Assembly: GCA_032690845.1 (NCBI GenBank)
Contig: CM064432.1
Coordinates: 59,952,071-60,016,070 of the forward strand
Source of the DNA: Eleusine coracana subsp. coracana
Lineage: Eukaryota; Streptophyta; Magnoliopsida; Poales; Poaceae
Length of the DNA stretch: 64,000 nt
Reading direction: 5' to 3'
The notes under the pieces are model-generated. The model did not search any database. It was given only the letters and a program-made list of their open reading frames with translations, and was not told where the DNA came from. Below are positions 34,893 through 47,424 of this stretch, in pieces. Position 1 is the first letter of the stretch, and the number at the start of each line of letters is the position of its first letter. The translations under genes and the position numbers were made by a program.

Positions 34893-34968
<76 letters not shown>

Positions 34969-35991
34969 TGGCATTCTACACGTGCAGAGTGGTTGATATC
35001 GTGTGGAAGGGGGCATTGTTCCGGCTCGGCGGCGTGGTCTCCAGTCCTTGCGGCCCCCACCATCCTGGTCCTGCTTCAGGGGAAGGATGCACCGTACTCG
35101 GGCGTGCCCCTTTTTTCGTTGTTGCGTCGGGCTTCCGTCGCCACTGTGCATGGTGTGCTTTGCCGTCTAAAGGATGGTGCATCAGGGGCGCATTGATGCC
35201 ACCCCGACCGAAGTCAATCTCGCCGTCCATTAGGCGGTCCAGCGTTGATCGCTGTTGGGTGCATCAGTGAGCGGTAGCGTCAACGAGTACCCTACCATAC
35301 CCGCCCCCGTCAGCAGACGTTGATGGTGACTGGGGCAGGTACGTAGGCAGATTTGACCTCTCCGACATTGTATGCCCACGCCGGGGTTGCCATTAATAAG
35401 GGTTTGCGGGGTAGGCATTGACCACCGCCCCGCTCGACCCCTTCGTCAGGAGTCGAGGTATCAAGCCGTACTTGTCCGGACCTGCTTGGAGTTAGAATCT
35501 GTCACATCCGTGTAGGGCAATCGAGTTTCTCCGCCCCGCTACTCCCGGTTGGGTCAGGATTTTATCAGTCCAACTCTCCCAGACCTGGGCCCCACCGATA
35601 GGATGGGAGGAAAAAACCTATCTGAAGATTATGGATGGGCCCACGCTGTGATGATTACGGTGGTGTCAGGGTACCTGCCCTCATTGGGCGAGGCGACCTG
35701 GCCTTGGCTCCCATTGAGGGATCGGGTGGAGCGAGTCAAAGATTCAACGCCCGAGGGGTCGAGCGAGTCGTTGCCAGGTCCCGACCCGTCGGGTGAGTCG
35801 GAAGAGTCAGGCGAATTCGGTCGACGTTGTGAGACCAGTGATTTGGGTGGACCCGCCATGTGGGGTTTCTTCGTGCGGGGCCTGTGCGGGCCGGGCCCAA
35901 GGCAGCAACTAAGTGAGTGTTTTGTTCTGGCTGCATGCTTGGTTTTATTTTTAAGTGCTGCCATGTGGCACCCTGTTATTTACCCCCGATA
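34714..35991 (-). repeat. Element A 3' LTR, second part
   Basis: Continues the LTR begun at 13112-13243 and matches 63342-64000 base for base with scattered differences (about 6-7 percent by eye over the first 180 bp). The end is set at 35991, just before the polypurine tract (plus strand tagcccccgag). The whole LTR is thus about 1410 bp. Overlapping frames on both strands are spurious. Confidence 0.82.
34894..34964. repeat. (GA)n microsatellite in element A 3' LTR
   Basis: About 35 uninterrupted GA units. The partner LTR at 63522-63554 has only about 15 units with a gcaa interruption, so the tract grew (or shrank) after insertion. Confidence 0.95.
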
Positions 35992-38509
35992 GTAGCCCCC
36001 GAGCCCTCGAGCGAGTCGGAGAATCGTTCGGGGGATCCCAACTGTCGTTGTGAGCCGGCTAGTTGGCTCTTTGATTTTTAGGTCGAGGTGCGGGCGAGCG
36101 TACACGCTGGGTATAGCCCCCGAACCGGGGGGGGGGGGGGGCGAGTTCGGGAGGAACTCGCGCCCTGGTTTTGCCCAAGAGGAGCGGAAAGGTTGTCGTG
36201 TTACAGGGCGATGGTGCGCGCGAGCGCACCTATCGGGTGTAGCCCCCGAGGCAGAGGAGGAGTCCGTATGGACTCGTTCTTTGGCTTTATTCATCGGCCA
36301 CGACTTATGAGGGTGCCGCGATGCCCGTGACCTCTGTGGCTTGGTCCTCATGCAGAGAAAATAGCGTGTTGCATTTGTCGAGGGGGACGACCTTGACCCG
36401 TAGAGTCGCTGCGAGGTGTCGCATCTTGCCGCGCCTTTGTCTAAAAAGTCGTGACCTAACACGACCCGAGCGATAGGCTTCTTGTTTGCTTCCGGCGTGC
36501 GTCACGTAGGGGCATCTTCCGGTGGGTCCCCACTTTGACACGCGGACCGGCTGGGCGGTTCTCGGTCGTCGACCCGACCCGAGGCGGGCTCTTCATCGTG
36601 CGGGATGCTCCTCGTGATGCTGCCAGTGGGTCAGATTTTGTCTTTAAGTGGTGCGCCGGCGCTCCTCTGCGAATCGCCTCGGGCTCGCTGCTCGGGCAGG
36701 GTATCCGAGGACCTGGTCCGAATCGGCTATTTAAGGACACAACCGGGCTTTGTATAGCTCCACCCTTATGCCTGAGACTCGCATCACATTCCGGGATTCT
36801 TAGAGTGCGAATAGCTTCTGTTTAGCTGACAGTTGCCTTCATGGCTTCCGAGTGTGATGATGCCCCCGACGGAGATGACGGAGATGGGGATTCGCTGGCG
36901 ATAAGTTTTCAGTCATCCCGGCACGACCGCCTTGCTAGCCGTGAGGAGGTTGGCTTGACTTGAGTCATGTACTTCCCTTGCTCGGCAGAGGAGGAGTTAA
37001 AGGGGGTCCTACATGGTAGGATTCCATTGCTTATTAGGTCCCATCGTGTTCGTTGTTCGTGACATCTGTAGGAAAGGGGTCAAGAAGAGGCACCAGACCG
37101 AATCCCCTGCTGGCGTGGGGGCCCTTAGTCCCAAGAAGCAGCTCCAGCAACAGCCGTATGGTGTGGCTGGGCTCCTTGCCTTCTTCGTAGGCAGAAATGG
37201 CTGGCCTCATATACGGGCATCTTTCTTCGATGATGAAGCATTATGAGCGCTTCACCTCGTATGTACCCGCCGAGGTGCGAGTACTGCCTTTTCTATTGTA
37301 ACAGGTCTCTAGGGTCGACTCTTTCTTCTTGTTCTTTTTACTTCCGAGTCATTGAGCTTGCATTTGTAAGGAGGAGATAGAGAGTTTTATGTGAGCCAGC
37401 CCGTCTTGGCCTTATATGAGGAATAAAGGATTGCAACCCTGTTGTCGGGTCTCATTTGGCGATGCCGACCCTCGTGTCCCTGCTTGATGCAGAAAGATTG
37501 GTCGATGGGTCATTTTGGCTTTTTTGATTTCTCCTTCCGTGTCCCGTTCATGAGTTGGAGGATAGAGCCAGGCCGCACTTTTGCCTTGGTGGCTAAAGCA
37601 CAGTTGCTCGGTGAGCTGCTATCGGGTTTGTTTGAGTGAGACATTCGGTTCCCCATCGGCGCAGCCCCGGTGGACCAGCTGGTGGTTGACCTCATAAATC
37701 CGTCTTTCCGACTCGACTGGTTATCACGACCGTTCGATAGGTCACGATGGCTAGCCGCCTCTCTTCGTGGAGATCCCAAAGGACGGGTCAGAACAGGTTT
37801 CAAACGCTACTATGCGATGCCCTCGACCCTCAGGTGTTCGGGTATTGGCCGCTAAGTGTGCGCATCGCTCATGCCCCTCGCTCTTGTTTTGTGACCCGGG
37901 CGACTGTCGAACCCCTTCGTGAGGCCATCCTTAGAACCCTGGCGCTCTCGGGCTATCAGGGCAGTTCTCAGCCCCTTATCCCGTCTTACCTGTGCCCAGT
38001 GTCCTCGATAGGTCGAGCAATCCGCCAGTTGTCACGCCATCACTGGGACTCGCGTTCATTGAGACCCCGAGGGGTCGAGCAGGCCGTTGCTCGAGTGAAG
38101 GCCGTTATCCCAATTAAACCGCAAGAGGATGGGAGAGAGAGAGAGAGAAAAAAGAGAGAGAAGCGGGGATTTATGTTGGCCTTTAAGGCGCCTCCCCATT
38201 ACCCGAGGAGCAGGCGACGCATTTACCTCACGTGTGCATCATTGCAGGCTCGGTAAGCCGTTGTGCGGCCTTGTTTCCCGTGATATTGTGGTCGTGGTCG
38301 TGCTTTCTTCGCTTGAAATGATGATAGTGGTGGGGCCACGGAGCTCAAGAGTCGCCGTGGGAGAGCGGAATTCGGGCGGTCTCGGAGGCGTGGAGAGAGT
38401 TGGAGGGATGTGTGGCAGAATTCAAGCCGCAAGCGGCGGGGTGAGGTGTTAGTTCCCTTACCTCAGGCAGGTCGTGACTGGGCCCCTTGATTAAATTGGC
38501 GTACATCAC
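35992..38509 (+). other. Element A region between 3' LTR and antisense gene
   Basis: Starts with the polypurine tract. A TATA-like CTATTTAAGG (36727-36736) lies about 105 bp before an ATG at 36841 opening a 40-codon frame (MASECDDAPDGDDGDGDS), which might be a first exon of a further antisense transcript. G-run at 36127-36141 and a GA-rich patch at 38131-38160. Otherwise only unrecognised, overlapping frames. Confidence 0.45.
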
Positions 38510-38519
38510 CTATTTATAC
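38510..38519 (+). promoter_or_regulatory. TATA-like box of element A antisense gene
   Basis: CTATTTATAC about 155 bp upstream of the ATG at 38674, in the same relation as the TATA boxes of B and C but with unrelated surrounding sequence. Confidence 0.5.
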
Positions 38520-38673
38520 CTGGTTCTAGCCAGTTCCTCTCTTTCTTCTTCCTTTCTCTTTTCCACGCTCCCGCTTCCGTTCTGCTTCCGGTGCCTGGCG
38601 CGTCATGGTTGTTCGTCCGCTGCTTTTTGCCCTTCCGTTCCCCTCGCCACCGTCGCCCTTTCCACTCGCTGCG

Positions 38674-41600
38674 ATGGCCCAGATTGACCGGACTACTTGG
38701 GGCCGCTCATCCATGAGGATGTTCCAGATGGAGGGCTTGGTGGAGACTGGTTTCCTTCCCACTCTTAGTGATGCGGTGGAGTGGATTGTGCCCAAGAATG
38801 AGGCGTTCCCCGACCCCCCGTCGAGTTACATCATCTCTCTCTCTTGCCCTTTCATGAGAGGGGCGTCGACGCCCCGGGGAGCAAGTTCCTGCGCGGGCTG
38901 CTCCACTACTACGAAATTGAGCTGCAGCATCTAAACCCGAACGGGGTCCTTCACATCGCACCGTTTGTTGTGCTGTGCGAGGGCTTCCTAGGGATCCAAC
39001 CCGACGTTGAGGTATGGAAGTATTTCTTTTCCCCCTCACTGTTTGTTCGGACGATTGGCAACACTGTTTGCCCCGTTGCTCTGGGCTGCTGTAGTCTTCG
39101 GTTGATCCAAAAGAGGGCACCTAAGTATATCTCAGTCTGTCACACCTGGTTCCAATGACCGAAACCGAATGCATCTGTATGCGTGCCCAGGATCAAGTTT
39201 TCACGCACACATAACAATTATTATGATAAAAGAACAATATCTTTATTAAAACGATAATATTATTAGAACAGTGACCCGTAGGTCAAAAAGAAAAGATTAT
39301 ATTATAGCGGAATAAACTAAGCGTTGGCGTCCTTCAGCTCCCACAGGAAGTCGAACGGAAGACCGCATGCCTAGACTCCTCCGTCGTCTTCATAGTTGTA
39401 CCTTCATTCTCCTGTAGCTGAGCAGCAATGTGGTATATAGCAACGGTGAGTACATGTCGTACTTAGCAAGTGGGGGAAAAGATGACATGGGGCTAAAGAC
39501 AAGAAAGGCTTTAAAGGTGGTTTGTTACATGAGCTTATAATTTCCTATGCATCCTAATGACTAAGTGGGGTCATCCCAACCATTAACCCATAGGGTAGTA
39601 TCCAAACCAAGTCCGATCCCATCCACCAACCAACCATTCCCAACCATTCCACAACCGATAACCAACTAATCTTGTGAGGATTCCAGGCCGCTCTTGACCG
39701 TGAGCACGACTATCATGATAGTTTGATACTCTGCAGAGTTTGTACCACTTTACCCACAAGTCGTGATTTCGTCCCCTATTGCCAGGTGGACTAGAGTCTC
39801 CATGTTGCCATGCCGGCCAAGCACTAGCACACTTCCTTAGGTGTGCGGCCAGGAGATCACTACGAGGCTTTTACAAAGGGTCTCCCAGTACATGCTAGCC
39901 ACTAAGGTTCCACTCCCGTCCATAAGTGATAGCCCCTCAACAAGCAGCTCATCACCCCACAAGGACAGTCCTCTTGACTTCCATTCCCCGCTCCACCAAA
40001 ATGCTGCACCGACACAGGGAGAACTCCTAATTAATCAGCCAAGCTGTTCCATAGCAGCCTTGTGATGGCACTGTTGTCCTAGGTTACCACTCCAAGAACT
40101 GGGTCCTAGGATCTACAACAAGCCTACCACCACCAACCATGTGCCCACGTCACCACATCCATTCCATCCGGCTTGCATAGATCCCTAAGCCATGTTGCTA
40201 ACATGAATTATCATTCCACCCTTGAAGTGACATAGTTCATTAATCAACATTTATATCAACCCAACCTCCCACAAGCAACCTAAGCATTATCTACCCAGAA
40301 CCAACCAACTAGTTCAAGGCGACAAGGAAAAGGGATATAATAATACTAGGGAAACCCTAACAATAGGTACCCATTCATTTGACTCAAGCATGCAATTCTA
40401 AAATAATATTCATAATGGGATCAAAATGCATCAAGGACACTTGCCTGGACATAGGGGTTGCTGCTCAGGTCTTCAATTCATGCTCTTGTGATTCCAGGGT
40501 CAACACGTTCTCTAATTAACGTCATACAGGCACAACATGCACACAATCATATAAACAAACTAAGAAACAGTACACAAAACAATAATAAAGTACTTTAAAA
40601 TCAATCACAAAAGATGGTATGTATTTCTATGATCGCGTGAGTGCAAGAATCATCTAAATCGGGGTTCCGAGTAAAAAGTTACGAAGGTTTAAAGGTGTAG
40701 GGTTAAAATATTAAAATTAGCAAATTACTGCAAGACGGGATAAATAAATAATATTAATCACTACGATCGTGTTGGCGCAAGAATTACTTAAATCCAGGCC
40801 ACGGTTGAAAAGTTATGAAGGTTTGAAGTTTTAGGGCTAAATAGTAAAAACAGATACCTTGAGGGACCTAAAAGAAATTTTAAAAGAGTACAAGGACTTA
40901 ATTGTAAAAAAACAGGGTGGAAATATAGTTTATGAAAATTTTAGGGACTAAAATGTAATTTATAATAAGTTAGGGACTAAAGTATAAAAGACAGGATTAA
41001 AATATAATTAAAAATAAGTGCAGGGGTGTTTCTACAAAAATACAAGGTTAAAATATAATTTCTTAAAGGTATAGGGGCTTTTCTATGAAAATTACAGTGC
41101 TAAAATAATTTCAGGGTCCTAAAAATAATTAAATAAAGGTTCTGGATAAAAATTTGGTCTTAAATATAGTTTCAATAAAACTTAGGGGCCTATTTGCAAT
41201 TCTATAAAATTATAGGGGCTAAGTGTAAAATACTAGGACTAAAAAATAATTACCAAAAAGTATAAGGTTGTTTTTTACAAAATTTTAGGATTTAAACATA
41301 ATTTTATTTAAGTACAAGGGCCTAAGTATAAAAAGATAGGGTTGAAATTATAATTAAAAATAAGTTTAGGGGGGTTTCTGTAAAATTCCAGGCCTAAAAT
41401 AATATCTATCAAAGGTCCATAGGTTAAAACATAAATTACTAGAGGTTCTGTAGAAAAATTGGGGTTAAAATCTCATTAAGTTAAAGATCAGGGGCCTAGG
41501 TGTGAAATTGCCATTTTCCTGGAATTATTTTTAATTAAATTAAATCCTAAAAGTGGTGAACTGGGCCCATGGCTCTGTGGACCCGTGGTCCACTGGTCCA

Positions 41601-44600
41601 CGGTGGACCAATTTCATACCCCTTCGGGGGTTCTGATCTGACTAGTTGGATTGAGATCCAACGGCCAAGAACAGAGGCGGGGGAGAAATGGCCGGCGGCA
41701 GCCATTCCAGGCAGCGGAGCGGCGGAAGATCGCCGGAGCTTGTCGGAGTTCGGGCTCCGGTGGCCGAATCTCGGTGCAAGGGGGGGGGGGGGGGGAGGAG
41801 AGGAGAAGACAGCGATCTCACCTAGGAGGTCATGCACGCGAGGAGGAGGCCGGGGAGGGGTTTCCGTCGAGGGTTGGTGGGTCGGGGTCACCGGCGATGT
41901 CAGTGAGGGGCTCCGAGCAGCGAGGCTTGACGGGGAGAGGTTGGTCTAGGGCGGCACGGCTTCGCGATGACCGGCAGAGAGTCGGCGGGGCTTGACTCGG
42001 TCGACGGGCGCATCGGCGTCGAGCTCGCCGAGCATCCATGGCGGGGCGGCGGCGCGGGTGACGGCGGGGAGCCGGGGCGGGGTCGCGGCGGCAGCAGCGG
42101 CAGGGGAGGCCGAAGGCGGCGCGGAGGGGCGGGGTCCCGCCCGTTCATAGGGGTGCGGGCCCCTAGGTTACCGGGCATGCACGTCGAGGGGCGGCGGCGG
42201 CGGCCTAGGGTTTCGGGTGGGGGGGGGGGGGGAGGCGCATGGGTGGGCTGGCCGAGCGGCTCGCTGCGGGGCGCACGCGAGCTTGCTGGGCCAAGGCGTG
42301 GGGTGGGCTGTGGGCCTGGCAGGCCTACCAAGCCGGGAAGGGAGAGAATGGGATGGGAATGCTGGTCTGAGCAGGCTAAAAAGGAGAGAAGGAGGGGGAA
42401 TGGAGTTGGGCCTCGCGGGGGGGGGGGGGGGGGGCTTTCGGCCCAAGCCAGAGGAGGAGGGGATTGGGCCGCACTGGAGCAATAGGCCCAAGGCCGAGAG
42501 AGGGGAAAAGAGAGAGGGTGCGGGGTGGGCTTGCAAAAGGGATTTCAGCCCAGAGTGGCTTGGGTTCTGTTTTCTCTCTTTCTCTTTTCTATTTCTTTCC
42601 TTTCCTATTTCCTATTCTATTTTCTATCCAAACCAAAAACAGTTTTGACTTTTAAAATACATTTTGCACACATAAAAACCTAGTGCATCTAATTCGGCAT
42701 GAATGCAACAAACAAAATATTAATAACCTAAATTAATTTATTTAATTTAGAAAATAGCTCTTTTGGCTAAAATAAATTATAATGATCTAATTAATTTAAA
42801 ATAAAATTTGAAATTTTGGGGTGTGACACAGTCCCCTTCCCTTCGAATGTGCCTGGGTGGCATTCGAAGTGGTTCTATCTACGCAATGATCCCGCGGGCC
42901 CGTTCATGATGTTCACGGGTCGGTCGATCCGCGAGGCGCCGGTGTCCTGGGATTGGGGTGTGACGAAGAAGGACATGGGGTCCGTTAGCTGCAGGGTCCG
43001 AGCCATCCGACGTTTGAAAGACCGAGGGCTTTCCACGGTCAGAGTTGTGGGGTGGTGGTTTCGGCGTCGCTTTACTCCGCTCACGGCCCGTTCTCTATCC
43101 ATGTCCCAGGTGGGCCCGACACAATGCGAGGTCGCTGGAGCCATCACGGCCATTAAGGAGCTGACCGACCGGAAGACCATGGTGGAGAGAATCTGGACGG
43201 TGCTACAGCATCCCGACGGCGCGTGGCTGTTGCCTGGCTGTCCTCCCATGCTCCCGTCAGAGGGTGCTGTTGATGTGGTACGTTCACGCCGCTGTCCGAT
43301 TCTTTGTTGTTTCTCCTTACTTTCGTATCTGAGACTTCTCTTGTTTTTCCCCGTGCCCGCAGTCAGATTTGATGTCACTCTTCCATCCCCATGCCTTGAA
43401 GCTCCCAGAGGGCGTGCCTTCGAGGGTGGCAAACTGCTTTCGGGACGCCCAGGCCCAGGACACCAAGAAGCGGAGGCATGAGGCCAAGGACGCGAAGCTC
43501 CGGTGGCACTTGAATCGCGAGAGGTGGAGGGCTCGTCGGCACGACAAGGGTGAGGCCACGGACACCGAGTTCTTGGCCTCGACCGAGCAGGATAGCGACA
43601 GCTCGGAGGGCGACAATGAGGGAGCCGCCTACCTTCATGATGTGGCGGGCAACGAGGTCGCGGGGGGCGGCGGTGATGTCGAGGACGACGCGAGCCTGGC
43701 GACGACATTGCGCGCCGCTCTTTTCTTAGAGGCTGCGTCCTTGGTGTCTCAGGGTGAGGCGGGGTCGCGCTCCCAGGAGCCCCCAGTCGTTGAGGGAGAC
43801 GTGAATCTGGCCGAGCCACAGACCGCGAACCAGGGCATTGTCGGTGCTGATTTGGCAGGAATTGGGGGAGGCGAAACGGAGCAGCCCCCAAGGGCGAGTG
43901 AGTCCGCTGGAGGTGGTGGTGACGGTGGTCATGAGGATCCTGCATCGGCGCTCATCGTTCCCTCTTTGACGGAGGGCCCTGGAGCTTCGCCTGCTCCTGA
44001 TTCTTCATTGAAGCGCGGGCGAGATGCGGACTCGGCGGGGAGCGTGCTGGTGCAGAAGCGTCGCACCGTCTCGAAGAGGCCTTTTCCTGGGCCTTTCAGA
44101 CCGGCCAACATGCTGCGGGTGGAGGCGACGACAAAGATGTGTGATGCGGACTGGCGAGCATCAGGCTCTTTGGACGCTGCCACCGGTGTGGTGGCTGACA
44201 CAAGAGCCGCTTCAGACGCGCCCCGTGTAGAGGATTTGGTGGCAGCGTCGAGGGCCGACCCTTTGGTGGCCCCAGTTGTCACCGTGACACCCGCCCCTGG
44301 GGGTGATCCTCCGGTGATCCCGGGGGTTAGCGCCACATTGACCGCCATGGGGGTTCCCGTGGGTCTGGCTGGTGGGTCAGCTTGGCGCCCGGCCATCGAC
44401 TTGACCAGGGGGTGGCTGCCGACAGGTGCGCCAAGGCAGTGCAGCAGCCTTCGCCGCGTGTGCCGGCAGACCCCTCTCTGGTCGCTCAGGAGAAGAAGAG
44501 GTTCTTTGATAACTACAACGCCGTGAGCACCGATTTCGCTCGGTATTCTGGCGTTGTGACCCAGAGGTATAGGGAGGAGGGCCTGGTGATCCTCATCGAC

Positions 44601-45430
44601 CTGTGTGACGCTCGCGCCGAGCTGAGGGCGGTGAGGGGCCGCGTGGCAGAGCTCGAGTCATCGCTGAAGGACGCCCGGGACCATGGCTCTGAGCTTCAGA
44701 CGGAGCTGTACCGGCTCTAGGCTTCGGAGGAGCAACACGGGGGTCGAGTGAGTCGACTGGAGCTGGCGCTGGAGGCTGCCCGGAAGGATCGTGGGGACGC
44801 TGTGGCCCAAGTCGCTGCCCTGGCCAAGACTACGTAGAAGCTGGAGGGCATGCTGCGCTCGGAGAGGCAGCTGCGCGATCAAGACGTGGCCGCGGCGAAG
44901 ACTTTGGCCGACGTGGCGGCAGGGCATCTGGCGCAGCTGCAAGAAGTTCGCAAGGCTAGAGAAGGTTTGATTCCCTTGTCCCCTGTTCTTTGCATATCCT
45001 TTTCTTCGAGTTGTTCCTTATTGCCTTGAGTTGCCTGATGCACAGCTGGAGGGCAAGTTGGCCGAGACGGAGGGGTCTCTTCGTGCTGATGCTACAGAGA
45101 GGGCGGAGCTGCGAGGCGTGCTAGGGAGGGCAGCGCAAGAACTTCAAGTCCTTGCAGAACCTGGGGCCTCGCTGGTGCAGCAGGTTGGGAGCTTGATGTC
45201 CTCGGGTCGTGAGTGGGTCCATTACGGTGTGCGCTTCAGGGTGCGCACCATGTTCACCATGCTCAAGACCCATTTCCAGGTGATGGACTATGAGGCGTTG
45301 AGCCTTGGCTAGCTCGACCACACTCCTGAGGAGATTATGCGGATCCGCGCCGACTTGAAGCCCTATGTCGACGTCCTAGCTGAAAAGTATGAAGAGGAGG
45401 TACTCCTCAAGGTGGATGGGGAGAACAAGT
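38674..45430 (+). pseudogene. Antisense gene of element A with gypsy-type transposon domain
   Basis: Plus-strand gene opposite to A's pol, split by the solo LTR (39138-42828). It starts MAQIDRTTWGRSSMRMFQME. The frame shifts at about 38848, then reads FLRGLLHYYEIELQHLNPNG and LHIAPFVVLCEGFLGIQPD, the pattern of the plant putative gypsy-type transposon domain (PF04195-like). It resumes at 42834 with FPSNVPGWHSKWFYLRNDPA. Likely introns lie at about 43279-43362 and 44967-45045 (GT-AG). The C-terminal half is acidic, then coiled coil (ARAELRAVRGRVAELESSLK, TERAELRGVLGRAAQELQVL), with stops at 44718, 44836 and 45310. It shares domain order with the B and C antisense genes but almost no DNA identity, implying an old, retained extra gene. 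Function unknown. Confidence 0.7.
39138..42828 (-). mobile_element. 3.7-kb solo LTR in element A antisense gene
   Basis: A 3691-bp block with terminal inverted TGTCACACC/GGTGTGACA and a perfect 5-bp target duplication cagtc (39133-39137 and 42829-42833). On the minus strand it starts TGTCACACCCCAAAATTTC, typical of long chromovirus-type LTRs, with a GC-rich block (42500-41550) containing G-runs, then an AT-rich block (41500-40600) of diverged ggggcct/taaaatataa motifs. No gag or pol is present, so it is a solo LTR left by recombination. Frames in the GC-rich part on both strands are not genes. Confidence 0.85.
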
Positions 45431-46135
45431 CAGTGATTGTCTTTAGTTTGTCTTGTTTGATTTGGTGGGTCATCATGCCCATGTAATAGTTTGGATTTGA
45501 ACTAATGCTTGTTTAATTTCGCCAGGCCATGTTGGCCTTAAACAATTTTAGTTTGTTTTAGTTTTACTTGAAATGTTGAGCCTCGGTCCTTTCTGTTTTG
45601 GTTCACGAAATTTGAGCCCCTGAGCCCTTCGAGGCTTGGTCTTGCCTGTGATCGCCGTTGTCATGGCCGCTAGGGCAAGCACAATGTTGTGCCATCCGAC
45701 CGACTCGACCGTGAACCTGTGTCGCCCGTGGCATTACTTCGCTTTTCGCCACAGTGGGTTTTGAGGTCTGATTTTTTTTTGTTGCAAAGTAAAGGAGAAA
45801 AGAAACGTGTGGTGCCATGTTGGTGCAACATGTGGTGCCAAGTTGGTGCCATGCACCTAGTAGCCCCCGAGGGAAGCGCGACTCCCTTGGAGGGGTCAGG
45901 CATCACTTGAGAGCAGAGCAATGCGTGAAGCAAGTAGTTAGGGATAGAATTTACGTGGATGTGAGATGTTCCACACATTCTTGAGCTCGGTGCCTGGGCG
46001 GAGGACTCGGGATATGACGTACGACCCTTCCCATAGTGACGAGAGCTTGTGTCGACCCCTGTTGTCTTGTAACCTACACAAAACGAGGTTGTCTACGAGT
46101 AGGCCCCTGCCCCTTACATTCTGATCATGGTAGCG
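45431..46135. other. Spacer between antisense gene and integrase end in A
   Basis: Noncoding spacer where the antisense gene (plus) and pol (minus) converge. It holds short unrecognised frames and a cluster of ggtgcca/ttggtgc repeats near 45810-45850. Confidence 0.45.
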
Positions 46136-46932
46136 TCACAGTGCCTGTTGGTATATCGCAGAGTGGAGGAGGGTGACGTCTCGTGCTTCGTCGAGTTGAT
46201 CCTGTGCATCCTGGAGTGCTACCTCGTTGCCCTGCTTGTTGTATGCTTGCACCCGCAGCACGCCATAGTCTAGATCGGTGGGTAGGACCGCCTCTGAGTC
46301 GTAGACCATAAAGAAGGGCATGAAGGCGTTGCACGACTCTGGGTCGTGCGTAGACTCAAGAGCACAGCATGCAACTCGGCTGCCCATCGGCCGTTGAACT
46401 GCTTCAGTTGGTTAAAAATGACGGTCAGGTCAAATATTCGCGGCTTCAACCCTTGCAGTATCATCCCGTTCGCTTGTTCGACCTGACCGTTCGTCTTGGG
46501 GTGGGCGGCCGCAACCCAGTCGACCCGGATGTGGTAGTCGTCACAAAACTTACGGAATTTCTTCACCATTAATTGTGTTCTGTTATCGGTTATTATAGAG
46601 TTCAGGACGCCGAACCGATGGATGATATCGAGGAAGAATTCGACAACTTCCTCAGATCGGATCTTTACGAGGGGGTGCACCTCGATCCATTTAGTGAACA
46701 TGTCGATCGTGATAAGCAGGTGGGTGTAGCCCTCGGGTGCTTTTTTAAGCGGTCCGATGAGATCCAGGCCCCAGACCATGAAGGGCCATGTTAGGGGGAT
46801 TGTTTGGAAAGCTTGAGCTGGGAGATGTGTTTGTCGGGCATAATACTGGCAACCTTTGCATGTGTTGACAATGCGGGTCGCGTCGCCCACAGTTGTCGGC
46901 CAGTAAAAACCTTGACGAAAAGCGTTCCCCAT
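46136..46932 (-). pseudogene. Element A integrase
   Basis: Minus-strand integrase starting inside the zinc-binding region (GFYWPTTVGDATRIVNTCKG, CQYYARQTHLPA), then the catalytic core: WGLDLIGPLKKAPEGYTHLL with ITIDMFTKWIEVHPL, IITDNRTQL (Gly to Arg next to the second Asp) and KTNGQVEQANGMILQGLKPR. A frameshift near 46330 sends the C-terminal part (FFMVYDSEAVLPTDLDYGVL) into another frame. The domain is nearly complete but altered. Confidence 0.85.
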
Positions 46933-47424
46933 GAGGGTTCGAGGCGCAACATGATGACTGCAACGCCCCCCCCCCTGTGGATGTCATCGAGAAGCCTGAT
47001 GCCTTCACTGATGGGAATGCAGTGTTGCATAATTTTGGTAACACTGCGCTTGTAGATTTCCCCATCGATCAGAGCGAACGACTTGGCGCATCGATAAAGT
47101 CGCTTGGCCTTGGCCCCGTCAGGAGGAAGGACGCCTCGAGACAGGAACTCAATGTATGGGACTCTCCAGTCGTGGGGGAGCTCACCTCACTCGACCGGGG
47201 GATCGATCCGCTCAACCCCTGGGCGGGATCGATCTGCTCGACCCCAGACCGACCATCTCGATTGAACCGCCCGGGAGGTCGACTTCCATCACGTCCGCGG
47301 GTCGCATGGACTCCAGTGGCAGCCTCGCGTCTCCCTGCTCAGGCTGCGCGGGGCCGCTCGCCCCCTGAGCGGGATCACTCGACCCCTCGATAGGGGTTGA
47401 GGGCTCCTTGAGTCGTACCGAAGG

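Noticed and set aside
34714..35151. Ser-Leu repeat and Arg-Glu repeat proteins
   Set aside because: Produced solely by translation of the GA microsatellite in the element A LTR.
41547..42536. Gly- and Pro-rich frames on both strands
   Set aside because: Inside the GC-rich block of the solo LTR, with G-runs that keep frames open by chance.
42875..43945. 356-codon minus-strand frame
   Set aside because: Opposite-strand shadow of the element A antisense gene; Pro/Arg/His-rich low-complexity translation, while the plus strand carries recognisable conserved segments.
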